This document shows positions 31,586 through 41,018 of a DNA stretch of 64,000 nucleotides, one piece after another. Numbering within the stretch: the stretch's first letter is position 1; every line of letters begins with the position of its first letter. The notes beneath the pieces are model-generated. The model did not search any database. It had not been told where the DNA came from and worked only from the letters and a program-made list of their open reading frames with translations. Origin of the DNA: an uncultured Alphaproteobacteria bacterium (lineage in GTDB: Bacteria > Pseudomonadota > Alphaproteobacteria > HIMB59 > GCA-002718135); assembly GCA_902571865.1 (NCBI GenBank), contig CACGDO010000003.1, positions 94,099 through 158,098 on the forward strand, written 5' to 3'. A program made the position numbers and the translations under genes.

Positions 31586-32452
31586 TCAAATAAAAAATTC
31601 TTTATTTTGTTGGGAAATATCTAACAGAGATTTTTTTAGTTTCTCTAATGCTTTAGTTTCTATCTGTCTAACTCTCTCTTTACTTATCTTTAGTTTTTGA
31701 CCCAATTCATCTAAAGTTATGCTTTTTTCTCTAAATTTTCTCAACCTAATAATAGTACGCTCTCTATCATTTAAGGTATCAATAGCTTTATTTATATAAT
31801 CTTTTTTTAAATTTTTATCATTAAAATCTTGGAAGGTTTCTTCAGGGTTTTGACGCTCGTCTGCCAATAAACTCATCAGATCGTTTTCTGTTTCATTATC
31901 TACTTTTTGATTTAAGTGTAAATCTCCGCCAGTAAGTCTGGATTCCATGTTTTGCACTTCAATTGATTTAACATTGAGCATATTTGATACTTTATTTATC
32001 TCATCTTGACCCATAAACTCTCTAGATACATCATTAATTTGTTGCTTGATCTTCTTAAGGTTGAAAAAAAGAGCCTTTTGAGAAGCAGTGGACCCAGTAC
32101 GAACAACTGACCAGTTTTTTAAAATATAATCTTGTATTGATGCTCTTATCCACCAAGAGGCATATGTTGAAAGTCTAAAATCTTTTGAAGTATCAAATTT
32201 TTCAAGAGCATGCATAATCCCAAGCACGCCTTCATGAATTAGATCATCTATAGGTAAGCCATAACTAGAATATTTTCTAGCAAAAGAAACTGCTAATCGA
32301 AGATAGGAATTTAAAATTTTTTGAAGTGAACTTGGAGTTTTATTATCTCTCCAATCATTAATTAATTGAAATTCTTCATTTTTTTCAAGAATTGCCGCTT
32401 TTTTTGATAGTTCAATTAAATTGTTTGAAAAAAAGTAATTTTTTAATGCCAT
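31586..32452 (-). CDS. rpoH: RNA polymerase sigma-32 factor
   Basis: LIHEGVLGIMHALEKFD; SWWIRASIQDYILKNWSVVRTGSTASQKALFFNLKK (RpoH box). Confidence 0.96.
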   Translation of the reverse strand: MALKNYFFSNNLIELSKKAAILEKNEEFQLINDWRDNKTPSSLQKILNSYLRLAVSFARKYSSYGLPIDDLIHEGVLGIMHALEKFDTSKDFRLSTYASWWIRASIQDYILKNWSVVRTGSTASQKALFFNLKKIKQQINDVSREFMGQDEINKVSNMLNVKSIEVQNMESRLTGGDLHLNQKVDNETENDLMSLLADERQNPEETFQDFNDKNLKKDYINKAIDTLNDRERTIIRLRKFREKSITLDELGQKLKISKERVRQIETKALEKLKKSLLDISQQNKEFFI

Positions 32453-32483
32453 ACTTAATTATACGTATGTTTTTAAAAATAGA

Positions 32484-33296
32484 TCATTTATTTTCTAATA
32501 AATCTAATATTTCCCCATTTTCTGTGAAAATTCCACACATAACAGTTTTATTAGACAAAGGTTGTTTAAATAAAGTACACACGATGTCTTTTTTTGAAAT
32601 TTCTAAATTATTTAGATGCTTAGACTCATATCCTCTTACAATTTTTACAAATGTTTTATATGGCTTGTGTATTTTTGAAAAATTTTGAAAGCCCCACCAA
32701 AAACAGTCACTTTGAGCAGATAGGGGTCTAGTAATATCAACACCTCTATTTACAAATAATATTTTTTTGGTACGAGAATATGCTGCATGTTTTAAATTTA
32801 AAAAATATTGGATATGCCCATTATTCATCTGTAAAATTTTACTTAGATTTGTTGTCCATTTTGAAATTTTAATAGTTCCAGAAGATGCTAAGTTTTTAAC
32901 TTCTTCCTCACTAAAACCATACGAATTTATAGTTTTGTTAACACCATGTTCAAACATCCAATCAACAATCTCAGCAGGATTAGGAGCAAGTTGTAATTGT
33001 AATAATTTACTAAACATTTCTTCTTGTGCACCTCTTAAAAATACAATTGAATCTGGTTTAAGTTTAAATTTTGACATTAGTTGAAATCTTAGATTAATGG
33101 CACTATCTAAAGTCTCTTTTGAAAAATTTCCAAGCCCTATAATATTTCCTAAAAAAATTAATTTGTCATTAACATCGAAATTTTTAAGTATAAATTTTTT
33201 TATAGAATTAAATGATTTTAAATTTGAGTGAATAGAGCCAATTGCCCATATCTTAGTTGTTTTTTTAAGTTCTATAAAATTACTTGTTTTATTCAA
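32484..33296 (-). CDS. Metallophosphoesterase-like protein with degenerate metal-binding motifs
   Basis: Register of GDxHG/GDxxDRG/GNHE preserved as GSIHS/GNIIGLG/GAQEE; RPLSAQSDCFWWG. Confidence 0.75.
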   Translation of the reverse strand: MNKTSNFIELKKTTKIWAIGSIHSNLKSFNSIKKFILKNFDVNDKLIFLGNIIGLGNFSKETLDSAINLRFQLMSKFKLKPDSIVFLRGAQEEMFSKLLQLQLAPNPAEIVDWMFEHGVNKTINSYGFSEEEVKNLASSGTIKISKWTTNLSKILQMNNGHIQYFLNLKHAAYSRTKKILFVNRGVDITRPLSAQSDCFWWGFQNFSKIHKPYKTFVKIVRGYESKHLNNLEISKKDIVCTLFKQPLSNKTVMCGIFTENGEILDLLENK

Positions 33297-33301
33297 AATG
33301 T

Positions 33302-33805
33302 TTATTTTTTAACTAATATTTGTTCAATTTTTTCTGTTGATTGAAAATAGTCAGTTTTTTCTACTGCTGCAACTTCTCTAGCTAGTCTCTCTATAGCTAC
33401 TTGAAACATTTGTCTTTCACTATACGATTGTTCTGCTTGACTACTTTTTCTAAATAAATCTCTAACTACTTCTGCAATTTTTATAGGATCACCAGAAAAA
33501 ATTTTTGCTTCGTATTCTTGAGCTCTTCTACTCCACATTATCCTTCTTATTTTTGGTTTTAATTTTAAAGTAGAAAATACTTCTTCTATTATTTTTTTCG
33601 ATGATATTTTTCTTAACCCTACTTCATTTTTTTTATCAAGGGGCACTCTAATTATTAATTTAGATTGCTCCATTTTAACAACATAAAAGCTTGTTTTTAT
33701 ATTAGAAATTTCCATATTCTCTATTTTTGAAATTTCACCAACACCATGCTTAGGATACACTACAACCTCACCTATTTTAAAATCAGTGTTTTTTTTACTT
33801 TTCAT
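33302..33805 (-). CDS. carD: CarD family transcriptional regulator
   Basis: FKIGEVVVYPKHGVGEISKIE; IMWSRRAQEYEAKI; next to fdxA. Confidence 0.94.
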   Translation of the reverse strand: MKSKKNTDFKIGEVVVYPKHGVGEISKIENMEISNIKTSFYVVKMEQSKLIIRVPLDKKNEVGLRKISSKKIIEEVFSTLKLKPKIRRIMWSRRAQEYEAKIFSGDPIKIAEVVRDLFRKSSQAEQSYSERQMFQVAIERLAREVAAVEKTDYFQSTEKIEQILVKK

Positions 33806-33808
33806 TTA

Positions 33809-34138
33809 TCATCCTGGTTTATCACTAAAATACTTATTATATTTATCTTGAACATTATTCCATTTTTCTGCATCTTTAGGTGGCTCTTTTTTTTCACTTA
33901 TATTGGGCCAAATTTCTGAATACTTTCTATTAATTTCTGCCCATTTCTCCATTCCTTCCTCAGTATCTGAAAATATTGCCTCAACAGGACACTCTGGTTC
34001 ACAAACTCCACAATCTATACATTCATCAGGGTGTATAACAAGCATATTTTCACCTTCATAAAAACAATCCACAGGACATACCTCAACGCAATCCATGTGT
34101 TTACATTTAATACATTTTTCATCAACAACATATGTCAT
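33809..34138 (-). CDS. fdxA: Ferredoxin FdxA
   Basis: [54 protein letters not shown]. Confidence 0.97.
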   Translation of the reverse strand: MTYVVDEKCIKCKHMDCVEVCPVDCFYEGENMLVIHPDECIDCGVCEPECPVEAIFSDTEEGMEKWAEINRKYSEIWPNISEKKEPPKDAEKWNNVQDKYNKYFSDKPG

Positions 34139-34139
34139 A

Positions 34140-34586
34140 CTATTTTGAATTTTTATTTAGAGCTCTTTTCCTTGCATTTCCAGAGCTTACATCAGAAATG
34201 TAGAGTAATCCAGCGAGTCTTCTTATAAGATTAGATTCAAAATCATGGATTTCACCATCAGATAAAACAATTTCCCATAAAGTCTCTATCAGCAGTAGTT
34301 TCTTTTGATCATCATAATTTTTATTAATAAAAGATGTATAGTGATGAAGAGATTTAGAATTATTTTTATTATTTAGGGCGTGCTTAAGAACCAAATCAAC
34401 TTCTTTTTTATCTTCTGAAAATATATTTACTAAACTTAATTTGATTTTATTTAATTCATTATCATCAACTTGACCATCTGTGTATGCTGCTTCAATCATT
34501 AATCCACAAAGTAATTCTAAATTATTATTATCTTTATTTTCAGAAGAATTCTGATTATTTAAAATGTTTTTTAGTAAATTTATCAA
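34140..34586 (-). CDS. TerB family tellurite-resistance-like protein
   Basis: [17 protein letters not shown]...[22 protein letters not shown]. Confidence 0.85.
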   Translation of the reverse strand: MINLLKNILNNQNSSENKDNNNLELLCGLMIEAAYTDGQVDDNELNKIKLSLVNIFSEDKKEVDLVLKHALNNKNNSKSLHHYTSFINKNYDDQKKLLLIETLWEIVLSDGEIHDFESNLIRRLAGLLYISDVSSGNARKRALNKNSK

Positions 34587-34607
34587 TTTATGCCTTTACA
34601 CATACTT

Positions 34608-37157
34608 TTAAAGAAGTTTTTTTAAAACTGCAAAAGGAGAATTAGGGTCTCTTTTGATAATTTCTTTATTTTTTTTAGAATTTAATTTTTTGTTAGATTT
34701 AGTTTTTACAATTTTTTTAGTTTCTTTAATATTATTAGCATGAAAAAAAAGTTTTTTTTGATCAGAAATAGTTAAATACTCATAACCACAAAAAACCATT
34801 ATTTCTTTTAATTGATTACTGTTACATCCTATTGGATTCATTAGATCAGATGATTCTAAAAAAGGGCCTTTTTTTAATTTTTGTCTTGCTATAAAAAAAA
34901 TTTTTTCAAAAACATCTATTCTGAATATAAAATTATTTATATTAACATACCCAATACATTGCCAATAATGTTCTGGCATTTTAATTTCAGATGTGAAGGA
35001 TACTCTTCCATTCAGAGGAAGTGGTAGAATATCTTCATTGTCATTTTGGTAATATGTTTTCCATAATATTGCATTAAATTCTAGAGGTTTTTTCTTTAAT
35101 AAGTTTGGAATAAAAAAAAATTTAGCTCCTACTCTAATTCCTAACTTAGAAAGTTGAAGTTTACTCTCTTGTGAAATAGTTTTAAGTGTATCTCTAAATT
35201 TCTCAATTGGATAATTTCCAAAATTTTCAAAACAATTAAAGGCAATTGCTCTAATTTCAGGATTTATGTCCTCATCTAGTTTTTTATTAATAGGATAAAG
35301 AGTATTGTTAATTTCGTCATCTAACCACTTTTGAAGTTTAGCAGAAATCAACAATTTATTTTCTGATGTTATATACTCAGAATTTAAAGCATCAGCAATG
35401 GGTCTGTATATTGATTTACCTTTTTTTAATTTTCCTATTGGCTCTTCCCCCCAATAAATAAATATATCATCTTTGATTTTACAATTACTAATATCACCAA
35501 AACCAATTGAATCAGTGGGGGCATTTAAAAAATTATCTATTTTTTCTTTAATCATATTTCTTACTGATTTTTTTATATTACTAATAGAAAAAAGAGATTG
35601 TGAAAATATTTTTTTATCTTCGATAAGATCAAAACCTCTAATAATTCCATATTTGTCCTTATCTAGATATATTTCATTGTTATTTTTTATAAGAATATCA
35701 CCAATATCAAAAATTTTTTTTTCACTAATAAAAAATTTAGAAGAATAATCTATAAATTTATTTGTAAGACTATGGTGTAATTGATCAGATAGTTCATTCT
35801 CTATTTGCTGAGTTTTTTCTTTCCAGTAATATTCATTTTTAAGCCAGTTGTGATTATTTGCAATATATGTCCAAGTTCTGATTTGCGATATTTTGATTGA
35901 AAGCTCAGGTATACCCCCACCAAAGTTATTAAGTTTACTAACCTTCTTATTTATCCATTCTTCAGGAATGTAATCATTATTTTCAATTAAAATCAAATAT
36001 ATCTCTTTAATGAGTAGTAAAAAGTTATCATTAAACAGTTTTTCAAAATCTGGAATTTGGCAAATATTCCATAATAACTTTAAATTTTTTTTTGAAATCA
36101 GAGATCTTTTTATTTCATTATCATTTATCAAATTTCGAAAATTGACTTCATCTAATGCATTTTTTTTATGTATAAAGTAATTATGTATAGGGTATTTCTT
36201 TAATGAAGATATTAACGCATCAATCGAACTAAAATCTAAATCACTATTCCTCCAATATATTTTTTGAATATTATCAAAGCTGTGTTTTTCTATTTGTTGT
36301 ATAATTAAAGGGTCTAAGTTACCTGCTTCCTTAGTATAACTAAAGGTACCATCTTGTTTATATCTTCCAGCTCTCCCTGCTATTTGACCTAATTCACTTG
36401 GAGTAAGATTGCGATTATACCTACCATCAAATTTCTCTAAAGAGGAAAAACTCACATGATTAATGTTTAGATTTAATCCCATTCCAATTGCGTCTGTAGC
36501 TACAAGATAATCAACATTTTTAGTTTCATATACTTCAACCTGAGCATTTCTTGTTCTTGGACTAAGTGATCCTAAAACAACTGCAGTTCCACCTTTGTGA
36601 GTTCTTATATTTTCAGCAATTTCATAAACTTTATTTATATTGAAGGCAATTATTGCAGATCTTGGCTCTAATTTAGAAAAATTTTGTTTTCTAAGAAATG
36701 TAAGTTTAGAGAAGCGATCTTTTTTTTCTATAGAAATCTTTGGATATATTTTTTTTAAAATATTTTCTATGTTCAATGAGCCTAGAAAAATAGTTTGGAA
36801 GGTTCCTCTTAAATTTAAAATTTTATCTGTGAAAATATGGCCTCTTTCGTAATCTGCTGCTAGTTGAATTTCATCAATAATTACACATTCTACAGAAATA
36901 TTTTTTGGCATTGATTCTACAGTACAAAAAAAATATTTTGCTTCTTTTGGTAAAATTTTTTCTTCACCAGTAATTAGTGCAACGTTATTAAGTCCTATTC
37001 TTTTTACTGCTTTATCATAATTTTCTCTAGCCAGTAATCTTAGAGGAAAGCCAAAAATACCTGAAGAATAAGAAAATAATTTTTCAAATGCTGCAAATGT
37101 TTTACCGGTATTAGTAGGCCCAAGTATGGCTAATAAACTTTCATTATCAATGGACAT
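34608..37157 (-). CDS. SUV3/MgpS-like DEAD/H helicase
   Basis: ILGPTNTGKTFAAFEKLF; IIDEIQLAADYERG; GSLSPRTRNAQV; VATDAIGMGLNLNI; QIAGRAGRY. Confidence 0.93.
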   Translation of the reverse strand: MSIDNESLLAILGPTNTGKTFAAFEKLFSYSSGIFGFPLRLLARENYDKAVKRIGLNNVALITGEEKILPKEAKYFFCTVESMPKNISVECVIIDEIQLAADYERGHIFTDKILNLRGTFQTIFLGSLNIENILKKIYPKISIEKKDRFSKLTFLRKQNFSKLEPRSAIIAFNINKVYEIAENIRTHKGGTAVVLGSLSPRTRNAQVEVYETKNVDYLVATDAIGMGLNLNINHVSFSSLEKFDGRYNRNLTPSELGQIAGRAGRYKQDGTFSYTKEAGNLDPLIIQQIEKHSFDNIQKIYWRNSDLDFSSIDALISSLKKYPIHNYFIHKKNALDEVNFRNLINDNEIKRSLISKKNLKLLWNICQIPDFEKLFNDNFLLLIKEIYLILIENNDYIPEEWINKKVSKLNNFGGGIPELSIKISQIRTWTYIANNHNWLKNEYYWKEKTQQIENELSDQLHHSLTNKFIDYSSKFFISEKKIFDIGDILIKNNNEIYLDKDKYGIIRGFDLIEDKKIFSQSLFSISNIKKSVRNMIKEKIDNFLNAPTDSIGFGDISNCKIKDDIFIYWGEEPIGKLKKGKSIYRPIADALNSEYITSENKLLISAKLQKWLDDEINNTLYPINKKLDEDINPEIRAIAFNCFENFGNYPIEKFRDTLKTISQESKLQLSKLGIRVGAKFFFIPNLLKKKPLEFNAILWKTYYQNDNEDILPLPLNGRVSFTSEIKMPEHYWQCIGYVNINNFIFRIDVFEKIFFIARQKLKKGPFLESSDLMNPIGCNSNQLKEIMVFCGYEYLTISDQKKLFFHANNIKETKKIVKTKSNKKLNSKKNKEIIKRDPNSPFAVLKKLL

Positions 37158-37162
37158 GCTGA

Positions 37163-39805
37163 TTAAGCAGCTTCTGATATTATTTCGTTTAAAACGTAGT
37201 TTAAAATACCGCCAGCTTTATAGTACTCAAGTTCTTTATTTGTATCTATTCTACACTTCAAATTTATAGACTTACTTTCTGAAGAATTAATTTTACAATT
37301 AAGAACTATTCCAGGTCTGAGTTTGGCTAAACCAGATATGGTTATAGTTTCTTCACCCTTAATATTTAAACTTTCTTTGTTTTCATTTTGAGTGAACTCA
37401 AGTGGTAAAACTCCCATTCCAATTAAATTGGATCTATGAATTCTCTCAAAGCTCTCAGCAATTACTGCTCTTACTCCTAATAGTCTTGTACCTTTAGCTG
37501 CCCAATCTCTTGATGATCCTGTTCCGTATTCTTTACCTGCTATTATCACTGTATCAATATTGCTTTTTATATACTCTTGAGCTGCATCATAAATTGACAT
37601 TTCTTTATTTGATATAAAAGATTTAGTATAACCTCCTTCAACATTGTCTAAAATCTCGTTCTTGATTCTTATGTTTGCGAATGTACCCCTCATCATGATT
37701 TCGTGATTGCCGCGTCTTGATCCATATGAATTGAAATTTTTAGAATTAATTTGTCTATCTGTTAAATAAAGGCCAGCTGGGCTATCTTCCTTTATACTTC
37801 CTGCAGGTGAAATATGATCTGTTGTTACGCTATCACCAAGTAATGCTAATATTCTTGCATCTTTTATATCTCTTAAATCAAATTTATTTTGCGTATCAAA
37901 AAATGGCGGGTGCTTTATATATGTGCTTGTATCGTTCCAATCGTAGGTGGTATTTCTGGAGTTGATAATTGATTTCCAGTTCTCATCACCTTTGTAAATT
38001 TCTTTATATCTTTCTTTAAACATTTCTGGAGTTAAGCACGTACTAAGTGCTTGGTTGATTTCAGTATTTGATGGCCATAAGTCTTTTAGGAATATTTCTT
38101 TCCCAGATTTAGATTTACCTAAAGAATCAATTGTAAGATTAATACTAATATTACCTGCTATAGCATATGCTACTACAAGAGGAGGAGAAGCAAGAAAATT
38201 TGCTTTTACTTCTTGGTGAACTCTTCCTTCAAAGTTTCTATTTCCAGATAAAACTGAACAAACAGTTAAATTATTTTTTTTAACTTCATTAGATACCCAT
38301 TCATCTAACGGACCAGAATTACCAATGCAAGTAGTGCATCCATAACCAACGGTATTAAAACCTAAATTATCAAGATATTCTGTTAATCCAGCTTTATCAA
38401 GATAGTCACTAACAACTTTACTACCTGGGGCTAAACTTGTCTTAACCCAAGGCTTAACCTCTAAACCAAAATCAATTGCTTTTTTAGCAACTAGCCCTGC
38501 TGCAATCATAACGTTTGGGTTGGATGTATTTGTGCAACTTGTAATTGCTGCTATTACAATATCACCAGAATTTAATTTACTGTTATTTATAGATTTTTTA
38601 TTGTCTATCTTACTAAACTCTTTAGGGACTTCTTTTAAAAGAATTTTATCTTGTGGTCTTTTTGGGCCGGCAAGACTAGGCTCAATTGTATCTAAATCTA
38701 ATAATATTTTATCAGAAAAATCAGGTGAATAATTTTCATCTGCCCAAAGAGTTTGTTGCTTTGAATATTTTTCAACAATATTTAGATGATCACTTTCTTT
38801 GCCAGTTAGTTTGAGATAACTAATTGTCTCTTCATCTGTTGGGAAAAATCCACAAGTGGCTCCGTATTCTGGTGCCATATTAGATATTGTTGCTCTGTCA
38901 GCTAAGGATAAATTTTTTATACCTTTCCCATAAAATTCTACAAACTTTCCAACAACACCTTTATCTCTAAGAATTTTGGTAATAGATAAAACCAAGTCTG
39001 TTGCTGTAATCCCCTCCTTTAGTGATCCTTTAAGTTCAAAACCAATAACTTCTGGGATATTCATTGAAATTGCCTGACCTAACATAGCTGCCTCTGCTTC
39101 TATTCCTCCAACTCCCCATCCTAAAACAGAAAGTGCGTTTACCATTGTTGTATGACTGTCTGTTCCTACTACAGAGTCTGGAAATAAATAGTTTTGATTA
39201 TTTACTTTTTTCAGCCATATAGTTTTTGCTATATTTTCAAGATTTACTTGATGACAAATTCCAGCACCTGGCGGTACAAGATAAAAATTGTCGAATGAAC
39301 TTTGTCCCCATTTTAGAAATTCATATCTTTCTTTATTTCTATCAAACTCTTTTCTAACATTTTCTTTCAATGCATTTTCATCTTTATAATTATCTACCAT
39401 AACAGAGTGATCGATAACCAGATCTACTCTGGATAATGGATTTATTTTTTTTGGCTCAATTCCTCTTGATTTTAATGCATTTCGCATAGCAGCAAGGTCA
39501 GCAACGGCAGGCACACCGGTAAAATCTTGCATTAGAACACGAGTTGGGAAAAAAGCTACTTCAGTTTTTTCTTCTTTTTTATTAGTTTGTTTTAAAGAAC
39601 TAAAAACATTAGCGATCATATCTTTAGTAATATTCTCTCCATCTTCATTTCTAAGAAGATTTTCAATTATTATTTTAATTGAAATTGGAGTTTTACTAAG
39701 ATCTATTTTAAAATACTCAGCAGCTTTGTTTAAATCAAAATATTTGAACTTTTGTTCATTTATTTCAATTATAACCTCTGAATTAAAAGAATTTCTATTT
39801 TTCAT
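37163..39805 (-). CDS. acnA: Aconitate hydratase A
   Basis: GVPAVADLAAMRNAL; VGTDSHTTMVNALSVLGWGVGGIEAEAAMLGQ; ITSCTNTSNP; EYGTGSSRDWAAKG. Confidence 0.98.
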   Translation of the reverse strand: MKNRNSFNSEVIIEINEQKFKYFDLNKAAEYFKIDLSKTPISIKIIIENLLRNEDGENITKDMIANVFSSLKQTNKKEEKTEVAFFPTRVLMQDFTGVPAVADLAAMRNALKSRGIEPKKINPLSRVDLVIDHSVMVDNYKDENALKENVRKEFDRNKERYEFLKWGQSSFDNFYLVPPGAGICHQVNLENIAKTIWLKKVNNQNYLFPDSVVGTDSHTTMVNALSVLGWGVGGIEAEAAMLGQAISMNIPEVIGFELKGSLKEGITATDLVLSITKILRDKGVVGKFVEFYGKGIKNLSLADRATISNMAPEYGATCGFFPTDEETISYLKLTGKESDHLNIVEKYSKQQTLWADENYSPDFSDKILLDLDTIEPSLAGPKRPQDKILLKEVPKEFSKIDNKKSINNSKLNSGDIVIAAITSCTNTSNPNVMIAAGLVAKKAIDFGLEVKPWVKTSLAPGSKVVSDYLDKAGLTEYLDNLGFNTVGYGCTTCIGNSGPLDEWVSNEVKKNNLTVCSVLSGNRNFEGRVHQEVKANFLASPPLVVAYAIAGNISINLTIDSLGKSKSGKEIFLKDLWPSNTEINQALSTCLTPEMFKERYKEIYKGDENWKSIINSRNTTYDWNDTSTYIKHPPFFDTQNKFDLRDIKDARILALLGDSVTTDHISPAGSIKEDSPAGLYLTDRQINSKNFNSYGSRRGNHEIMMRGTFANIRIKNEILDNVEGGYTKSFISNKEMSIYDAAQEYIKSNIDTVIIAGKEYGTGSSRDWAAKGTRLLGVRAVIAESFERIHRSNLIGMGVLPLEFTQNENKESLNIKGEETITISGLAKLRPGIVLNCKINSSESKSINLKCRIDTNKELEYYKAGGILNYVLNEIISEAA

Positions 39806-40044
39806 GCTAAAATTGATTAATAATTATATTAATTAAATAATATGAAGATAAATTTTTGTATAGCAAAATGTTTATTTATTATTAGATTTCTGCCAAAAAA
39901 TATAAAAGTCAGTTTGTAATTTTTTTTTTACTTTAAGTTTTTTTAAAAATTATAATTTAAATATAAAATCAGATTAATTTTAAAATATTGGTATATTGTT
40001 GACTTTAATCGTAAGTTTTGGGAATAAATGGGTAGCCTTTTATA

Positions 40045-40064
40045 ATTATCACTATAGTGATAAT
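40045..40064. promoter_or_regulatory. Perfect 20-bp palindrome upstream of the Lys-rich gene
   Basis: ATTATCACTATAGTGATAAT equals its reverse complement; overlaps a TATAAT at 40041-40046. Confidence 0.6.
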
Positions 40065-40107
40065 GGAGGGAGGTTCCTCCGGGGTAACAAAATACAAGGA
40101 GTATTTT

Positions 40108-40284
40108 ATGGCTAAGAAGAAAAAGAAAGCTGCTCCAAAGAAAAAGAAAAAAGCAGCTCCAAAGAAAAAGAAAAAAGCAGCTCCTAAAAAGAAAAAGAAA
40201 AAAGCTGCTCCTAAGAAAAAGAAAAAAGCAGCTCCTAAAAAGAAAAAGAAAAAAGCTGCTAAAAAGAAGAAAAAGAGAAGATAG
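40108..40284 (+). CDS. Histone H1-like Lys/Ala/Pro repeat protein, 58 aa
   Basis: MAKKKKKAAP(KKKKK[K]AAP)n...AAKKKKKRR; RBS aaggag; dedicated leader hairpins and terminator. Confidence 0.8.
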   Translation: MAKKKKKAAPKKKKKAAPKKKKKAAPKKKKKKAAPKKKKKAAPKKKKKKAAKKKKKRR

Positions 40285-40302
40285 TAATACTTCAATTTTT
40301 CA

Positions 40303-40353
40303 AGAAAACTTTAAAATAAAGTTTTCTTTTTCTTATCTTTTTCAAAAAGATAA
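40303..40353 (+). other. Two tandem perfect hairpins in the 3' trailer of the Lys-rich gene
   Basis: AGAAAACTTT-AAAAT-AAAGTTTTCT (40303-40327) and TTATCTTTTT-C-AAAAAGATAA (40333-40353). Confidence 0.7.
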
Positions 40354-40377
40354 AACGGGGTTCTGCCCCGTTTTTTT
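40352..40377 (+). terminator. Intrinsic terminator
   Basis: AACGGGG-TTCTG-CCCCGTT followed by T-tract. Confidence 0.93.
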
Positions 40378-40412
40378 ATTGTTTTAACTAAAAAATTAAT
40401 TACATCTTAATA

Positions 40413-41018
40413 ATGATAATTGTTAAAAACTTATCTGTAGAAAGATTAAATAAAAAAATATTTGAAAATATAAATCTATCCCTAGTGTCTGGAGATATTA
40501 CCATCTTAAAAGGTAAAAATGGTTCTGGAAAAACTACCTTACTAAAAACAATATTGAATATAATAGAACCATCCATTGGATCAATATATTGGAAAGGAAA
40601 ATTATTGAAAAAAAATTTGTATGATTTTTATAGTAACGTTACTTATATTGCTGACAAAACTTCAAGTTTAAGAAAACTAACTGTAAAAGAAAATATTAAT
40701 ATTTGGAAAAGATTTTTTTTAGCAAATATTGATAATACACAAATTGAAACTGCTTTAAAAACACTAAAGTTAGATAAATACCTAAATCAAAAAATTGGAG
40801 CTTTGTCTTTAGGTGAAACTAAAAAATTAGAATTTTTAAGACTAATTATAGAAAATAAAAAGGTTTGGATTTTAGATGAGCCTCTTTCAAATTTAGATGA
40901 GGATTCAATTGAATTAATGAAACAAACGTTTGAGGACCATTGTGCTAAAGAGGGCTCAATAATTTTTAGTTCTCATCAAAATCCTGGAATTTATGTAACA
41001 AAAGAAATTGAGCTATGA
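40413..41018 (+). CDS. ccmA: Cytochrome c biogenesis ABC transporter ATP-binding protein
   Basis: LKGKNGSGKTTLLKTI; LSLGETKKLEFLRL; WILDEPLSNLD; ccm operon. Confidence 0.93.
   Translation: MIIVKNLSVERLNKKIFENINLSLVSGDITILKGKNGSGKTTLLKTILNIIEPSIGSIYWKGKLLKKNLYDFYSNVTYIADKTSSLRKLTVKENINIWKRFFLANIDNTQIETALKTLKLDKYLNQKIGALSLGETKKLEFLRLIIENKKVWILDEPLSNLDEDSIELMKQTFEDHCAKEGSIIFSSHQNPGIYVTKEIEL

Noticed and set aside
40005-40295. 96-aa Phe/Ala-rich minus-strand ORF (FFFFLGAAFFFF...)
   Set aside because: It is the antisense shadow of the Lys-codon repeat in the real gene at 40108-40284.
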